Of a stretch of DNA of 64,000 bases, positions 6,320-15,102 are shown one piece after another. Source of the DNA: Pullulanibacillus pueri (GTDB taxonomy: Bacteria > Bacillota > Bacilli > Bacillales > Sporolactobacillaceae). Position numbers and translations under genes: made by a program. Each line of letters opens with the position of its first letter. The stretch's first letter is position 1. Below the pieces are notes generated by a model that ran no database searches, was not told where the DNA came from, and saw nothing but the letters and a program-made list of their open reading frames with translations. The stretch is from positions 1 through 64,000 of the forward strand of contig NZ_BMFV01000015.1 in NCBI RefSeq assembly GCF_014639255.1. Reading direction: 5' to 3'.

Positions 6320-8396
6320 ACTTTTATTTGTCGGGGTTCTTTTCCTTTTTACTTTTGGCATTAATGGCGGGCTGATTTTTTGGAACCAAGGCGGTTATTA
6401 TTTAAAAGATTATTATAAATCTGAAGCATTCCTCAACACCCTTAATCGTTATATCGACTATTTAAGCGTTTATGAATTGAACCAAACAACAGAGGAAGAA
6501 GCCCTTGAGAAGCTCTCGGTAAGTGATGAGGAAGTGAAGACTTATATTGACACCCATCAAATCAGTTCAGAGCAGGGCAAACTTTCAGAGGCAGCTATAA
6601 ATGCTATAAAAGAGAAGCTTTTAAAAACGAAACAGCAAAATATAGAGCAATACTTTGACAATAAGAGAAAACAAAAACCTTATTACGAAAGGTCGGAGTC
6701 TTCTTTCCAATATGCTTTAAAAGATATTAAAACAGGGACGCTTTATACGGATACAACGATGTCTCAAAGTGATTCTATCAATGATTATTTAAAGAAACAT
6801 AAGCTTGCATTTGTGCGGCAATATCCTTCGGCATACGGGGAATATTTGTCATCTAGAGAACTGGATGACTCTGTAGATGGGATGAATCAATATGATGGAA
6901 CTTACACGGGATTTATTGGGGTCCCTCAGCATTTACCAAAGGATAGTTTGGTTTACACGGATTACAAAACCTATAAACATAAACAGGTCCTATTTAGCGT
7001 ATTTATCGGTAGTGCTGTGATCGCCTTGTTAATCAGTCTCTTCTTGATGTTTAGAACGCGTATACTGCAAAAAATCATCAATGTGAAATGGCAGACGGCC
7101 TATAAGCGTCTTCCGATGGACGTGAGTCTTTTTTTCTTAGTGATCATTGGCTGTTTCACCTTTTCCACCTTAGATCATTTTTATGTCAGCTTACATTTAA
7201 CCTTATATAGCATTGTGAGTTATCTAAAATTATTAATTATCCACGGCTTCTTTATAACGTTGACTTTAGTCCAGGCGATTTTATTATGGAAGCGACTTAA
7301 GGAAGTGAAAGAGCCAAGGGACCAATGGGAAAACACACTCATCTCTAAGATAATCAATGGATTAGGGGAGGGACTGTTCTTTAATAGTACAGGACTTCAA
7401 ATCTTTATCTTACTGTTCATTATCTTTTGTACCGGATTTGGCGTCCCTATAGTCTTTGAAAATTTGAGTTATGGTAGAGGGCCAGCGGTTGTACTTTTTT
7501 ACTTCTTCCTTTTTATGTTCATTACATTTCCCGCGTTAGTGATTCTCATTAAGCGACTTGCTTTTTTTAATAGAATTACAAAAAATGTGGATAACTTAGT
7601 GAAGGGCTATCATGAACCCGACCTGTCTGAAAAAGGCTGGGCACCATTAAGGGCGTTAGCAAAGAATATTAATACGATGAAACATGGGGTCACTGCCTCA
7701 CAAAAAGAACAAGCTAAGAGCGAACGTTTGAAGACAGAACTGATTACAAATGTGAGTCATGACCTACGCACACCCTTGACCTCGATCATTACGTATTCGG
7801 AGCTTTTACATTCAGAGGGGATCACAGAGGAAGAGCGTGAAGATTACATTGAAATTATTAACCGCAAATCGAAAAGACTAAAAGTACTCATTGAAGATCT
7901 ATTTGAAGCATCGAAAATGGCGAGCGGCAATATTGAATTGGATAAGAAAAAGGTGGATATTGTTCAGCTCCTTCAGCAATCCTTAGCGGAAAATAATGAA
8001 ACTATTGAAGCTTCAAGCCTACATTTTCGGATTTCAAAGCCAGAACCCCCGATTTATGCAGTTGTGGATGGTCAAAAATTATGGCGAGTGTTTGATAATT
8101 TAATTGGGAATATCTTAAAATATTCACTTGAGAATACGAGAGTCTATATAGCAGTAAAAGAGATAGGATCTCGTGTCGTGATTTCCTTTAAAAATGTGTC
8201 CAAATTCGAATTGAGTGAGGATATTGATGAACTATTTGAACGCTTTAAACGTGGTGATGAATCCCGTCATACAGAAGGGTCAGGTCTAGGATTGGCCATC
8301 GCCAAGTCGATTATCGATCTTCATGATGGAAAAATGGATATGGAAGTTGACGGTGATCTCTTTAAAGTGATCATAGAATTAGAAACGGTGCATTGA
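6297..8396 (+). CDS. Large multi-pass sensor histidine kinase
   Basis: A 699-residue membrane sensor kinase, starting at TTG within the last codons of the response regulator gene (23-base overlap, purine-rich site GGTGGTG upstream). Residues 7-27 form a first membrane helix. About 30-230 is a large, charged, Lys/Gln/Tyr-rich extracytoplasmic domain that I do not recognise. Further membrane helices lie at about 235-257, 275-293, 300-330, 370-392 and 400-425. The cytoplasmic part has the H-box NVSHDLRTPLTS (His about 488), an N-box near 598 (VFDNLIGNILKYS) and GSGLGLAIAKS near 660. Having several extra helices between sensor and kinase is more elaborate than the usual two-helix design. The signal is unknown. 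Confidence 0.9.
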   Translation: MDTKLKNRLLFVGVLFLFTFGINGGLIFWNQGGYYLKDYYKSEAFLNTLNRYIDYLSVYELNQTTEEEALEKLSVSDEEVKTYIDTHQISSEQGKLSEAAINAIKEKLLKTKQQNIEQYFDNKRKQKPYYERSESSFQYALKDIKTGTLYTDTTMSQSDSINDYLKKHKLAFVRQYPSAYGEYLSSRELDDSVDGMNQYDGTYTGFIGVPQHLPKDSLVYTDYKTYKHKQVLFSVFIGSAVIALLISLFLMFRTRILQKIINVKWQTAYKRLPMDVSLFFLVIIGCFTFSTLDHFYVSLHLTLYSIVSYLKLLIIHGFFITLTLVQAILLWKRLKEVKEPRDQWENTLISKIINGLGEGLFFNSTGLQIFILLFIIFCTGFGVPIVFENLSYGRGPAVVLFYFFLFMFITFPALVILIKRLAFFNRITKNVDNLVKGYHEPDLSEKGWAPLRALAKNINTMKHGVTASQKEQAKSERLKTELITNVSHDLRTPLTSIITYSELLHSEGITEEEREDYIEIINRKSKRLKVLIEDLFEASKMASGNIELDKKKVDIVQLLQQSLAENNETIEASSLHFRISKPEPPIYAVVDGQKLWRVFDNLIGNILKYSLENTRVYIAVKEIGSRVVISFKNVSKFELSEDIDELFERFKRGDESRHTEGSGLGLAIAKSIIDLHDGKMDMEVDGDLFKVIIELETVH

Positions 8397-8406
8397 AATA
8401 CTTGTA

Positions 8407-8435
8407 GGGCCCAAATGAAATTTTTGGGTCCTTTT
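8407..8435 (+). terminator. Terminator of the sigma-kinase operon
   Basis: Stem GGGCCCAAA / TTTGGGTCC (one G-U pair) with a T-run, 10 bases after the kinase stop. Confidence 0.75.
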
Positions 8436-8562
8436 AAAGCTTGAACGATAATGAGTAGATAGTGAAGAGATTGACTTTCCTTTGATCCAATATAATGCGA
8501 ATAGGAAAACGAATACAGCCTCAAATAAGACGAATGGAATATTGTTCTAGGTAGTGGTTACC

Positions 8563-8614
8563 TTGCGTACTATAGATAAATAGATTATAATACAAATCGT
8601 AACTATTACTTTTA
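8563..8614 (+). promoter_or_regulatory. znu promoter with overlapping Zur-like box
   Basis: TTGCGT (8563-8568), 17 bases, TATAAT (8586-8591) is a credible sigma-A promoter. Immediately downstream, TCGTAAC-T-ATTACTT (8597-8611) fits the 7-1-7 Zur box (TCGTAATnATTACGA) at 11 of 14 arm positions, placing it over the expected start site. The genes downstream are zinc uptake genes, which supports zinc repression. Confidence 0.6.
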
Positions 8615-8657
8615 TATAGTGATCTTTTTAAAAAAAGTCTCTCTATGATTTTTTCTT

Positions 8658-8676
8658 AAATCGTAATGAATACCAT
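8658..8676 (+). promoter_or_regulatory. Second Zur-like half-box
   Basis: AAATCGTAATGAATACCATT has one complete 7-base Zur arm (TCGTAAT at 8661-8667) and a degenerate second arm. A third isolated AAATCGTAAT occurs at 8811-8820. Three copies of the half-site upstream of one zinc operon are more than I would expect by chance, but only the first is a good palindrome. Confidence 0.4.
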
Positions 8677-8732
8677 TATTGATCCTGAAATAGAAATAGA
8701 GTATAGGAAAAAGTAAAGTACTAGAGTGAAAA

Positions 8733-8768
8733 CTCAAGCGGGAAAAGCTTGAGACTGGACAGAGTCCC
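8733..8768 (+). other. Structured part of the znuA leader
   Basis: If transcription starts near 8598, znuA has a leader of about 285 bases. It holds the hairpin CTCAAGC / GCTTGAG (8733-8753), a small GGAC / GTCC hairpin (8757-8767), and a weak ATGAA / TTCAT stem at 8781-8795. I do not recognise it as a known riboswitch, and there is no terminator or strong anti-Shine-Dalgarno stem next to the start codon. Confidence 0.35.
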
Positions 8769-8883
8769 CGTGACATAAAAATGAAAAAGCTTCATTAAAA
8801 AATGAAAAACAAATCGTAATCTTTTTGTTTAAAGCATGATGCAGCATGTACAAAGAGAGAATGCATTAAAAGGGAGTTAGAAA

Positions 8884-9837
8884 ATGAGTAAACGCGTTAA
8901 AGCAATTTTTATTTTGGCCGTGATCGGATGTCTTATAGCATTGGTGGGTTGTGGGAAGGATGAGAGTCAGGATAAGCAGGACAGTAAGGGGACTGCTGAT
9001 TCAGGCGCTTCACAAGCTTCGCATAAGCTCCATATTGCGACCACCTTTTATCCAATGTATGAGTTTACAAAGCAGATTGTAAAGGATAAGGCTCAAGTCG
9101 ATTTGTTAATACCAGCGACTGTTGAGCCTCATGATTGGGATCCTTCTCCAAAGGATATCGAACATATTCAAAAATCGGATTTACTTGTGTATAATAGCCC
9201 AGAGATGGAAACTTGGGCACCTAATGTGCAAAAATCAGTAAGTCATGTCGAGTTTGTGCAAGCAAGTAAAGGCATTGATCTGATGAAAAGTGCTGAGGAG
9301 GAAGAAGGCTCTAACCTTGATCCTCACGTATGGTTGGATCCTGTACTTGCTGAGAAAGAAGTCGAAACGATTACCCAAGCCATTGTTAAAAAGGATCCTG
9401 ATAATAAAGCCTTTTACGAGAAAAATAGTGAAGACTATCTCAAGCAATTGCAACAATTAGATGATTTATTTAGAACTACCTTGGCAGATGCGCCAAAAAA
9501 AGATATCATTACTCAACATGCTGCTTTTGGTTATCTAGCCAAAGAGTATGGACTTAATCAGGTGCCTATCGCGGGGTTAGAACCAGATCAAGAGCCGAGC
9601 GCGAAACGGTTGGCAGAGTTGAAAACATTTGCCCAGAAGAATAAGATTAACATTATTTACTTTGAAGAAGTGGCCTCACCAAAGGTTGCACAAGCATTGG
9701 CAGATGAAGTTGGGGCAAAGGCTGTCGTGCTAAGTCCGCTTGAAGGGTTAACTAAAAAAGAACAAGAGCAAGGTTTAGATTATATTGAAATGATGAAACG
9801 AAACTTAGATGCTCTTAAACAATCACTTTTGAAATAA
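8884..9837 (+). CDS. znuA: Zinc ABC transporter substrate-binding lipoprotein
   Basis: A 317-residue cluster A-I binding protein of the ZnuA/AdcA type, anchored outside the membrane and delivering Zn(II) to ZnuBC. Residues 1-22 are a lipoprotein signal with lipobox ALVGC. A short acidic and Ser-rich linker follows, then the binding core: TTFYPMYEFT, VEPHDWDPSP (first metal His), LDPHVWLDP (second), QHAAFGYLAKEYGL (third) and a conserved acidic residue near EEVASP. The His-rich loop seen in many ZnuA proteins is absent; an acidic EEEEG stretch stands near that position. Length matches B. subtilis ZnuA. First gene of the operon; ATG follows AGGGAG. Confidence 0.9.
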   Translation: MSKRVKAIFILAVIGCLIALVGCGKDESQDKQDSKGTADSGASQASHKLHIATTFYPMYEFTKQIVKDKAQVDLLIPATVEPHDWDPSPKDIEHIQKSDLLVYNSPEMETWAPNVQKSVSHVEFVQASKGIDLMKSAEEEEGSNLDPHVWLDPVLAEKEVETITQAIVKKDPDNKAFYEKNSEDYLKQLQQLDDLFRTTLADAPKKDIITQHAAFGYLAKEYGLNQVPIAGLEPDQEPSAKRLAELKTFAQKNKINIIYFEEVASPKVAQALADEVGAKAVVLSPLEGLTKKEQEQGLDYIEMMKRNLDALKQSLLK

Positions 9838-9855
9838 AGCAGAAAGAACAAGGAG

Positions 9856-9884
9856 GGTGACTCTGATATTTGATGAGAGTCACC
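9856..9884 (+). terminator. Attenuator-like hairpin between znuA and znuC
   Basis: Perfect 9-bp stem GGTGACTCT / AGAGTCACC followed by only three T. Such weak hairpins after a binding-protein gene commonly protect or partly terminate the message, so that binding protein exceeds permease. That role is inferred. Confidence 0.5.
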
Positions 9885-9915
9885 TTTGGTTATGAATAGG
9901 AAGGAGAAAGTCGTT

Positions 9916-10623
9916 ATGCAATTAGTGACCTTAGATCAGGTTGTTTTTGGCTATACAGATGCCCCAACATTAAATGGCGTTTCTTTGGAAATTGAAAGCG
10001 GCGAATTCGTGGGAATTACGGGACCCAATGGTGCATCAAAGTCAACTTTACTTAAGATTATGCTAGGGTTATTAAAACCTTGGGAGGGAAAGGTTGCGCT
10101 GAGCCCTGTCAATGCTCAAGGGAAACGTTTATCTGTAGCCTATGTTCCGCAACAGGTCGCTTCTTTTAATGTCGGATTCCCGAGTACTGTGTTAGAACTT
10201 GTACAGTCAGGACGCTATCCAAGGGGGAGATGGTTTAAAAGATTAAAAGCAGAGGACCATGAAAAGATAGAAAGTGCCTTGAAAATGGTGGATATGTGGG
10301 AGTATCGACATCATAAGATTGGTGCACTATCGGGAGGTCAAAAGCAAAAAGTATGTATTGCCCGGGCGCTAGCTACAGAGTCTGATTTATTGGTTTTAGA
10401 TGAACCTGCAACCGGTATGGATTATGAAAGCCGCATGGGATTCTATGATTTTATGGCCCATCAAGTGAGAGAACATCACCGTTCCGTTGTGATGGTGACC
10501 CATGATCATGATGAAGTGGGTGCACAGTTAGATAAGACGATTCATTTAGAAAAAGGAGGAAGCGGCGGATGGAGATGTTTGACCTTGCATTCATGCAACG
10601 CGCGTTTTGGGCTGGGGGACTAA
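9916..10623 (+). CDS. znuC: Zinc ABC transporter ATP-binding protein
   Basis: A 235-residue ABC ATPase energising zinc uptake. Walker A reads [10 protein letters not shown] (about residues 36-45), with Ser where most ABC proteins have Gly; as I recall, Bacillus ZnuC homologs share this, so it is not a defect. The Q-loop is YVPQQ, the signature LSGGQKQK, and Walker B LLVLDEP. The C-terminal WRCLTLHSC is typical of Bacillus ZnuC. I chose ATG 9916, which has AAGGAG 9 bases upstream; an in-frame start at 9886 has no such site. Its end overlaps znuB by 55 bases, implying translational coupling. Confidence 0.92.
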   Translation: MQLVTLDQVVFGYTDAPTLNGVSLEIESGEFVGITGPNGASKSTLLKIMLGLLKPWEGKVALSPVNAQGKRLSVAYVPQQVASFNVGFPSTVLELVQSGRYPRGRWFKRLKAEDHEKIESALKMVDMWEYRHHKIGALSGGQKQKVCIARALATESDLLVLDEPATGMDYESRMGFYDFMAHQVREHHRSVVMVTHDHDEVGAQLDKTIHLEKGGSGGWRCLTLHSCNARFGLGD

Positions 10624-11408
10624 TTGCGATCATTGCGCCATTGCTTGGCGTTTTTCTTGTGTTAAGAAGACAAGCCATCATGGCAGATACCTTATCACAT
10701 ATTTCCCTTGCAGGTGTTGCGATCGGCTTCTTCCTTAATACGCCTATTGCCTTTTCGAGCATGATTGTAGTCATTATCGGGGCCATAGGGATTGAATACA
10801 TGCGTAGAGGATATAAAACCTATTCAGAGGTAGCGGTGGCCATCTTGATGGCTGCGGGATTATCCTTTGCTTTATTCCTTTTGAGTATCACCGAGGGTGG
10901 GATGACGGCCAATATTGATCAATATTTGTTCGGATCCCTTGTGACCATCAGTAATAGTCAAGTGTATATCATGTTAGGCGTGACGGTGCTTTTCTTGCTC
11001 TACTTCTTCTGTTTGAGAAGACCGCTCTATTTATTAACCTTCGATGAAGAAACAGCCTATACCAGTGGAATCCGCACTAATCTTCTCTCCTTATCCTTTA
11101 GCATTATGACGGGACTCTGTGTTTCTGTCATGATTCCGACAGTCGGTGTGTTATTAGTATCGGCACTGATCGTGCTCCCTGCGGCCTTTGCGATAAGACT
11201 GGCAAAAGGGTTTAAAATGGTTTTTGTCGTGGCTGTTGTGATTGCGGCCTTTAGTATCTATTCTGGTCTTGTTTCATCATACATGATTGGGACGCCTCCA
11301 GGGGCCACGGTCACGTTAATCCTTGTCGTACTGCTCCTTATAGGGTTTATCGCACAGAAAGTGACCTTAACGATTAGAAGGAATCTCAAAAGGCAACGTG
11401 CCTATTGA
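10569..11408 (+). CDS. znuB: Zinc ABC transporter permease
   Basis: A 279-residue integral membrane permease of the ZnuB/MntB (ABC-3) family, forming the zinc channel with ZnuC. About eight hydrophobic helices can be seen, for example around residues 13-32, 55-75, 90-108, 135-155, 180-205 and 220-265. The conserved [21 protein letters not shown] segment near residues 30-50 is the family mark, and [14 protein letters not shown] near 190-205 is also characteristic. It starts inside znuC after AAAGGAGG. No terminator separates it clearly from the queC leader. Confidence 0.92.
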   Translation: MEMFDLAFMQRAFWAGGLIAIIAPLLGVFLVLRRQAIMADTLSHISLAGVAIGFFLNTPIAFSSMIVVIIGAIGIEYMRRGYKTYSEVAVAILMAAGLSFALFLLSITEGGMTANIDQYLFGSLVTISNSQVYIMLGVTVLFLLYFFCLRRPLYLLTFDEETAYTSGIRTNLLSLSFSIMTGLCVSVMIPTVGVLLVSALIVLPAAFAIRLAKGFKMVFVVAVVIAAFSIYSGLVSSYMIGTPPGATVTLILVVLLLIGFIAQKVTLTIRRNLKRQRAY

Positions 11409-11444
11409 TAGTATATAGGAGTAAGGTTGGACAAAGTTTACCAC

Positions 11445-11472
11445 TTTACTCTGAGCATAGATTTGCTACAAT
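11445..11472 (+). promoter_or_regulatory. Promoter of the queCDE operon
   Basis: TTTACT (11445-11450), 16 bases, TACAAT (11467-11472). The transcript would start near 11479, about 20 bases ahead of the preQ1 aptamer, which is the usual geometry. Confidence 0.5.
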
Positions 11473-11497
11473 AGAGTCATAAACAGGAAAAGTTTAT

Positions 11498-11532
11498 AGA
11501 GGTTTTAGCCACCCTCGTAAAAAAAACTAAGG
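11498..11532 (+). promoter_or_regulatory. preQ1-I riboswitch aptamer
   Basis: AGAGGTTTTAGCCACCCTC followed by an A-rich run and AAACTAAGGA closely matches the class I preQ1 aptamer: stem GAGG / CCTC, C-containing loop, and the A-rich tail that docks as an H-type pseudoknot. It binds 7-aminomethyl-7-deazaguanine and shuts off synthesis when the precursor is plentiful. The aptamer leads directly into a terminator and then queC. Confidence 0.93.
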
Positions 11533-11534
11533 AT

Positions 11535-11566
11535 GATCGGTATCTTCTTTAGGTGCCGATTTTTCT
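11535..11566 (+). terminator. Riboswitch-controlled terminator before queC
   Basis: ATCGGTATC / GGTGCCGAT stem with a TTTTTCT tail, immediately after the preQ1 aptamer. Ligand-bound aptamer should favour this terminator. Confidence 0.8.
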
Positions 11567-11587
11567 ATTTTAAAGGAGTATGTACAT

Positions 11588-12265
11588 ATGTTGAAAGACG
11601 AAAAAGCGATCGTCGTATTTAGTGGTGGGCAGGATAGCACCACATGTTTATTTTGGGCATTAGAGCGTTTTAAATCGGTTGAGGCGGTGACGTTTGATTA
11701 TAATCAGCGCCACAGATTAGAAATTGATTGTGCCCGTGAGATTACTGAGGAATTAGGTGTTCAACATCATATATTGGATATGTCGCTATTAAATCAGTTA
11801 GCCCCAAGTGCGTTAACCCGTGATGACATTGCGGTTCAAGCAGGTGGGGAAGGGGAGTTACCGTCGACCTTTGTTCCAGGTAGGAATCTTATTTTCCTTT
11901 CTTTTGCAGGGATTTTAGCAAGCCAAGTGGGAGCCAAACACATTATTACCGGCGTTTGTGAAACAGACTTTAGTGGATACCCGGATTGTCGTGATATGTT
12001 TGTAAAATCTCTCAATGTTTCTCTGAATCTGTCAATGGATAGTCAATTTGTTATTCATACACCACTGATGTGGATCAATAAAGCAGAAACATGGCAACTC
12101 GCTGATGAATTAGGGGCTTTAGCGTTTGTAAGGGAGAAAACGTTAACGTGTTATAACGGCGTCATCGGCGATGGCTGTGGCACCTGTCCGGCTTGTGAGC
12201 TCCGTAATAATGGCCTTCAGGCATATTTGCAGGGCCGTGAAGGAAGTCATATCCATGATAAATAA
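11588..12265 (+). CDS. queC: 7-cyano-7-deazaguanine synthase
   Basis: A 225-residue ATP-dependent enzyme converting 7-carboxy-7-deazaguanine to preQ0 in queuosine biosynthesis. The PP-loop is [15 protein letters not shown] (residues 8-22). The C-terminal zinc site has four cysteines within [31 protein letters not shown] and the [14 protein letters not shown] stretch are family signatures. ATG follows AAAGGAG by 8 bases. First gene of the riboswitch-controlled operon, overlapping queD by 11 bases. Confidence 0.96.
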   Translation: MLKDEKAIVVFSGGQDSTTCLFWALERFKSVEAVTFDYNQRHRLEIDCAREITEELGVQHHILDMSLLNQLAPSALTRDDIAVQAGGEGELPSTFVPGRNLIFLSFAGILASQVGAKHIITGVCETDFSGYPDCRDMFVKSLNVSLNLSMDSQFVIHTPLMWINKAETWQLADELGALAFVREKTLTCYNGVIGDGCGTCPACELRNNGLQAYLQGREGSHIHDK

Positions 12266-12734
12266 GTTTAGAATCGTTGATCATTTACAGAAAATCGACC
12301 AGGATATTCAGAGGAATGAATTAAAATATCATAATAAACGCGTGCTCGTCAGTAAGCAATTCACATTTGATGCCAGTCATCATCTCCATTGTTATGAAGG
12401 GAAATGTAAGAATCTTCACGGTCACACGTATCGCGTGATTTTTGGAGTGAGTGGGTTTGTTGATCATGTGGGTTTGGTGATTGATTTTGGAGAGATTAAG
12501 CAGATCTGGAAACAAGACATTGAACCTTATCTCGATCACCGTTATTTAAATGAGACCTTGCCAAACATGAATACGACGGCCGAAAATATGGTTGTCTGGC
12601 TTTACGAGAAGATGAATGCCGCCATAATGGCACGGACAAACAGTGAACAAGGCTTGCGACTCGAATGTGTTCAGCTCTATGAAACCCCGACGAGCTTCGC
12701 TGAGGTCAGAAGGGAGTGGATGATCGATGAGTAA
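12255..12734 (+). CDS. queD: 6-carboxy-5,6,7,8-tetrahydropterin synthase
   Basis: A 159-residue T-fold enzyme converting 7,8-dihydroneopterin triphosphate to 6-carboxytetrahydropterin. Zinc ligands are the His pair in FDASHHLH and the His in LHGHTYR; the catalytic Cys is in [12 protein letters not shown] longer N-terminal leader (about 35 residues) precedes the core, as in B. subtilis QueD. I chose ATG 12255, with GAAGGAAG 8 bases upstream, overlapping the queC stop; the long upstream in-frame extension lies within queC. It overlaps queE by 8 bases. Confidence 0.94.
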   Translation: MINKFRIVDHLQKIDQDIQRNELKYHNKRVLVSKQFTFDASHHLHCYEGKCKNLHGHTYRVIFGVSGFVDHVGLVIDFGEIKQIWKQDIEPYLDHRYLNETLPNMNTTAENMVVWLYEKMNAAIMARTNSEQGLRLECVQLYETPTSFAEVRREWMIDE

Positions 12735-13446
12735 ACTTCCAGTCCTAGAGATATTCGGACCGACCATCCAAGGCGAGGGGATGGTCATCGGCAGAAAAAC
12801 GATGTTTGTAAGAACGGCGGGATGCGATTACCGCTGCTCATGGTGTGATTCAGCTTTTACTTGGGATGGTTCTGCCAAGCAAGACATTAGACAACTGACG
12901 CCGGAGGCCATTTGGGAGGAGCTCGTGGCTCTTGGAGGAGATTGCTTTGATCATGTTACCATTTCCGGTGGAAACCCAGCATTACTTGCCGCAGTTGCAG
13001 ATTTAGTGCAATTATTTAAGACCAAAGGGATTAAAACGGCACTAGAGACGCAAGGGTCTCGATGGCAGCCATGGATGACGGCCATTGATGATCTTACGCT
13101 TTCTCCAAAACCGCCAAGCTCCGGCATGAAGACTCATTTCTCTGTACTTGATTCAATCATTGAACAACTTTTGCCAATTGGAAATGCGAGCTTAAAAGTG
13201 GTGATTTTTGATGAAGCGGACTTCGATTATGCTGTTGCTGTCCATGAGCGTTATAAGGGAATTCCCTTTTTCCTACAGGTAGGAAACGCTGATACAACGA
13301 CAACAAATCAAGAAGCGCTGACAAAGCAACTGATGACACGCTATGAGTGGCTCATTGACAAGGCCATGGTTGATCCTAAAATGAATGATGTCCGGATTCT
13401 TCCGCAGATCCATACCTTAGTGTGGGGCAATAAGCGAGGGGTCTAA
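12727..13446 (+). CDS. queE: 7-carboxy-7-deazaguanine synthase (radical SAM)
   Basis: A 239-residue radical SAM enzyme that contracts 6-carboxytetrahydropterin to 7-carboxy-7-deazaguanine. N-terminal EIFGPTIQGEGMVIGR and the 4Fe-4S motif CDYRCSWC (about residues 33-40) identify it, followed by ISGGNP (SAM-binding, normally GGEP). Closing genes of the queCDE run are tightly coupled by overlapping start and stop codons. A queF gene, next to queE in B. subtilis, is absent here: a repeat element follows instead, so preQ0 reduction must be encoded elsewhere. Confidence 0.94.
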   Translation: MSKLPVLEIFGPTIQGEGMVIGRKTMFVRTAGCDYRCSWCDSAFTWDGSAKQDIRQLTPEAIWEELVALGGDCFDHVTISGGNPALLAAVADLVQLFKTKGIKTALETQGSRWQPWMTAIDDLTLSPKPPSSGMKTHFSVLDSIIEQLLPIGNASLKVVIFDEADFDYAVAVHERYKGIPFFLQVGNADTTTTNQEALTKQLMTRYEWLIDKAMVDPKMNDVRILPQIHTLVWGNKRGV

Positions 13447-13493
13447 ACCGTTTAAGAAAAAAGGAAAGTACTCCTGACATGTGTTTAGCGCAG

Positions 13494-13998
13494 AAAAGAG
13501 GCTGGGACAAAACAAAATAATGAATACAAATACCGAACAATGCAAGTTCAAGGAAAAAGAGAGCGTAGTCAAAATACGGAGACTCCTTCGGGAATAGCAA
13601 ACAGCGTTACTTCTCGAATAAACTTCGAGTTGTTCCGAGAAAGCTGACGACGAAGCGGTACGAGTAGACGCAGAAACAGGGGATTTTTATTCATAAATAC
13701 TTGGGAAACCAAATTATCCATTCCCAAGTTAGCTGAGGCCAACTAAGGACGATCGACTAAAAGCGCCACGTCATTAAGGAACTTCGACTAAACCCGTCAC
13801 GTCCGTGTGACAACGCCGAAGCTAGCACTTCCTGTGCGTCGAACGTCGACCCTACCCACATCGTGTGGGCATGAGGAAAGCGAAGTATTTTGACAGAGCG
13901 CTTCGCCCCATGCTAAGAATAAAGAAAAATCCGTTCATTCAAAAAAGAATGTTCGGATTTTTCTTTGAGTGAAATACTTCTGTCTCAACCTCTTTATT
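13494..13998. mobile_element. MITE-like repeat element with terminal inverted repeats
   Basis: About 505 bases without a credible gene. The left end AAAAGAGGCTGGGACAAAAC and the right end, read in reverse complement, TAAAGAGGTTGAGACAGAAG share AAGAGG-TG-GACA, an imperfect terminal inverted repeat. The left end resembles the GAGGCTGGGACA ends of small dispersed repeats known in Bacillales. Inside are GACGACGAAGCGGTACGAGT, a CACGTCCGTGTGACAACG segment and a CCCACATCGTGTGGGC palindrome (about 13854-13869). Parts recur inverted at 305-400 and 55210-55334 and direct at 553-590. No transposase, so any mobility would depend on an enzyme in trans. Confidence 0.6.
13921..13966. terminator. Bidirectional terminator between queE and the reductase gene
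   Basis: Near-perfect 20-bp stem AAAGAAAAATCCGTTCATTC / GAATGTTCGGATTTTTCTTT with A- and T-rich flanks on both sides. It lies inside the right part of the repeat element and can serve both convergent genes. Confidence 0.75.
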
Positions 13999-14006
13999 TC
14001 AGGTTG

Positions 14007-15047
14007 TTAATGGTGGTGAACGAGAGTCTGGTTAAGTCCTTTAAACCGCTCATTATGTGAAGAAACCATAGCAGTAGGGTGTGAGGCAGGTTCTATAAAT
14101 TGCTTCGCCCTGTTGACGGCATTGGCTGCATCTTGAAAGGCTCCTGCAATTAAATGAAGTTTGCCGTCATGATGTAAAATGTCCCCTGCAGCAAAAATGC
14201 CAGGGATAGACGATTCGCTCATTGATGATCCGCTAATAAAATAGTGATCTTTTAATGCGATGTCTAATGGGCTATTTTCGAGTAAAGAGGTGTCGCGTTC
14301 ATAGCCATGATTGATAATCACATCGTCAACAGGGAGCTCGAGAATCTCTCCTGTGTCATGTTTGGTCAGTTCAATCCGTTCAATAGCCACCCGATTTTGG
14401 CTTGCCATTAACTTAGTAATCGACGTTTGGAAGCAACATTCAACTGAGCTCTCTATTAATTTCCTAATCTCTGCTTCATGCCCCTTTAATTGTTCTTTTC
14501 TATAAGTAAGATAAACCTTTTTAGCTATAGGTTCCAAAGCATTGGCCCAGTCAATCGCGGAATTCCCTCCACCTGAAATGACAACCACTTTATCCTTAAA
14601 GGAAGTGAGGGAAGTGACGGTGTAATGTAAATTGGAGACTTCAAAACGTTCAGCGCCTTTAATCGTCAATTTTTGTGGATTAATGATGCCACCACCGACA
14701 GCGATAATCACACTCTTAGAGTAATGTTCTTGTCCGGAGGCTGCTTTTAGAATAAACAACCCCTTTTCCTCATCTCGGGTGATCGCTGTTACTTTCTCAT
14801 TGAGCACGACCTCAGGATTAAAGGTTAAGCCTTGATCGATCACCTGTTCAATTAATTGTGCCCCCGTGACCGGCTTCAGCCCACCAACATCCCAAATGAC
14901 ATTTTCAGGATAAATATGAATTTTACCACCGAGATAGGGATGGTATTCAATGATTTTCGTCTTCATTTCTCTAAGACCGCTATAAAAAGCTGAAAATAAA
15001 CCAGCAGGACCCCCACCGATAATCGTGACATCAAAACATTCTCTCAT
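14007..15047 (-). CDS. Ferredoxin/flavodoxin-NADP reductase, thioredoxin-reductase-like
   Basis: A 346-residue FAD- and NADPH-dependent oxidoreductase of the YumC/IruO type (thioredoxin-reductase-like FNR lacking the CxxC pair). The FAD-binding GGGPAGLFSAFYSG lies near residues 13-26, the NADPH-binding GGGNSAIDWA near 160, and FAAGDILHHDGKLHLIAGA near 285-303. I chose ATG at 15047, 8 bases after AAAGGAG; a GTG at 15056 would sit within that site. It is divergent from an iron-siderophore ATPase with a Fur box between them. Homologs such as staphylococcal IruO reduce ferric siderophores, so an iron-release role is plausible but inferred. Confidence 0.88.
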   Translation of the reverse strand: MRECFDVTIIGGGPAGLFSAFYSGLREMKTKIIEYHPYLGGKIHIYPENVIWDVGGLKPVTGAQLIEQVIDQGLTFNPEVVLNEKVTAITRDEEKGLFILKAASGQEHYSKSVIIAVGGGIINPQKLTIKGAERFEVSNLHYTVTSLTSFKDKVVVISGGGNSAIDWANALEPIAKKVYLTYRKEQLKGHEAEIRKLIESSVECCFQTSITKLMASQNRVAIERIELTKHDTGEILELPVDDVIINHGYERDTSLLENSPLDIALKDHYFISGSSMSESSIPGIFAAGDILHHDGKLHLIAGAFQDAANAVNRAKQFIEPASHPTAMVSSHNERFKGLNQTLVHHH

Positions 15048-15102
15048 ATCTGTCACTCCTTTATTTTAATAAGGATCATTTGTTAAAGGATTTAGAAATG
15101 TA

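Noticed and set aside
8733-8800. Known metal riboswitch in the znuA leader
   Set aside because: The hairpins do not match the NiCo, yybP or other metal aptamers that I know, and there is no expression platform next to the start codon.
10021-10050. Defective Walker A in ZnuC (Ser for Gly)
   Set aside because: As I recall, Bacillus ZnuC proteins carry the same GPNGASKST sequence, so this is a family feature.
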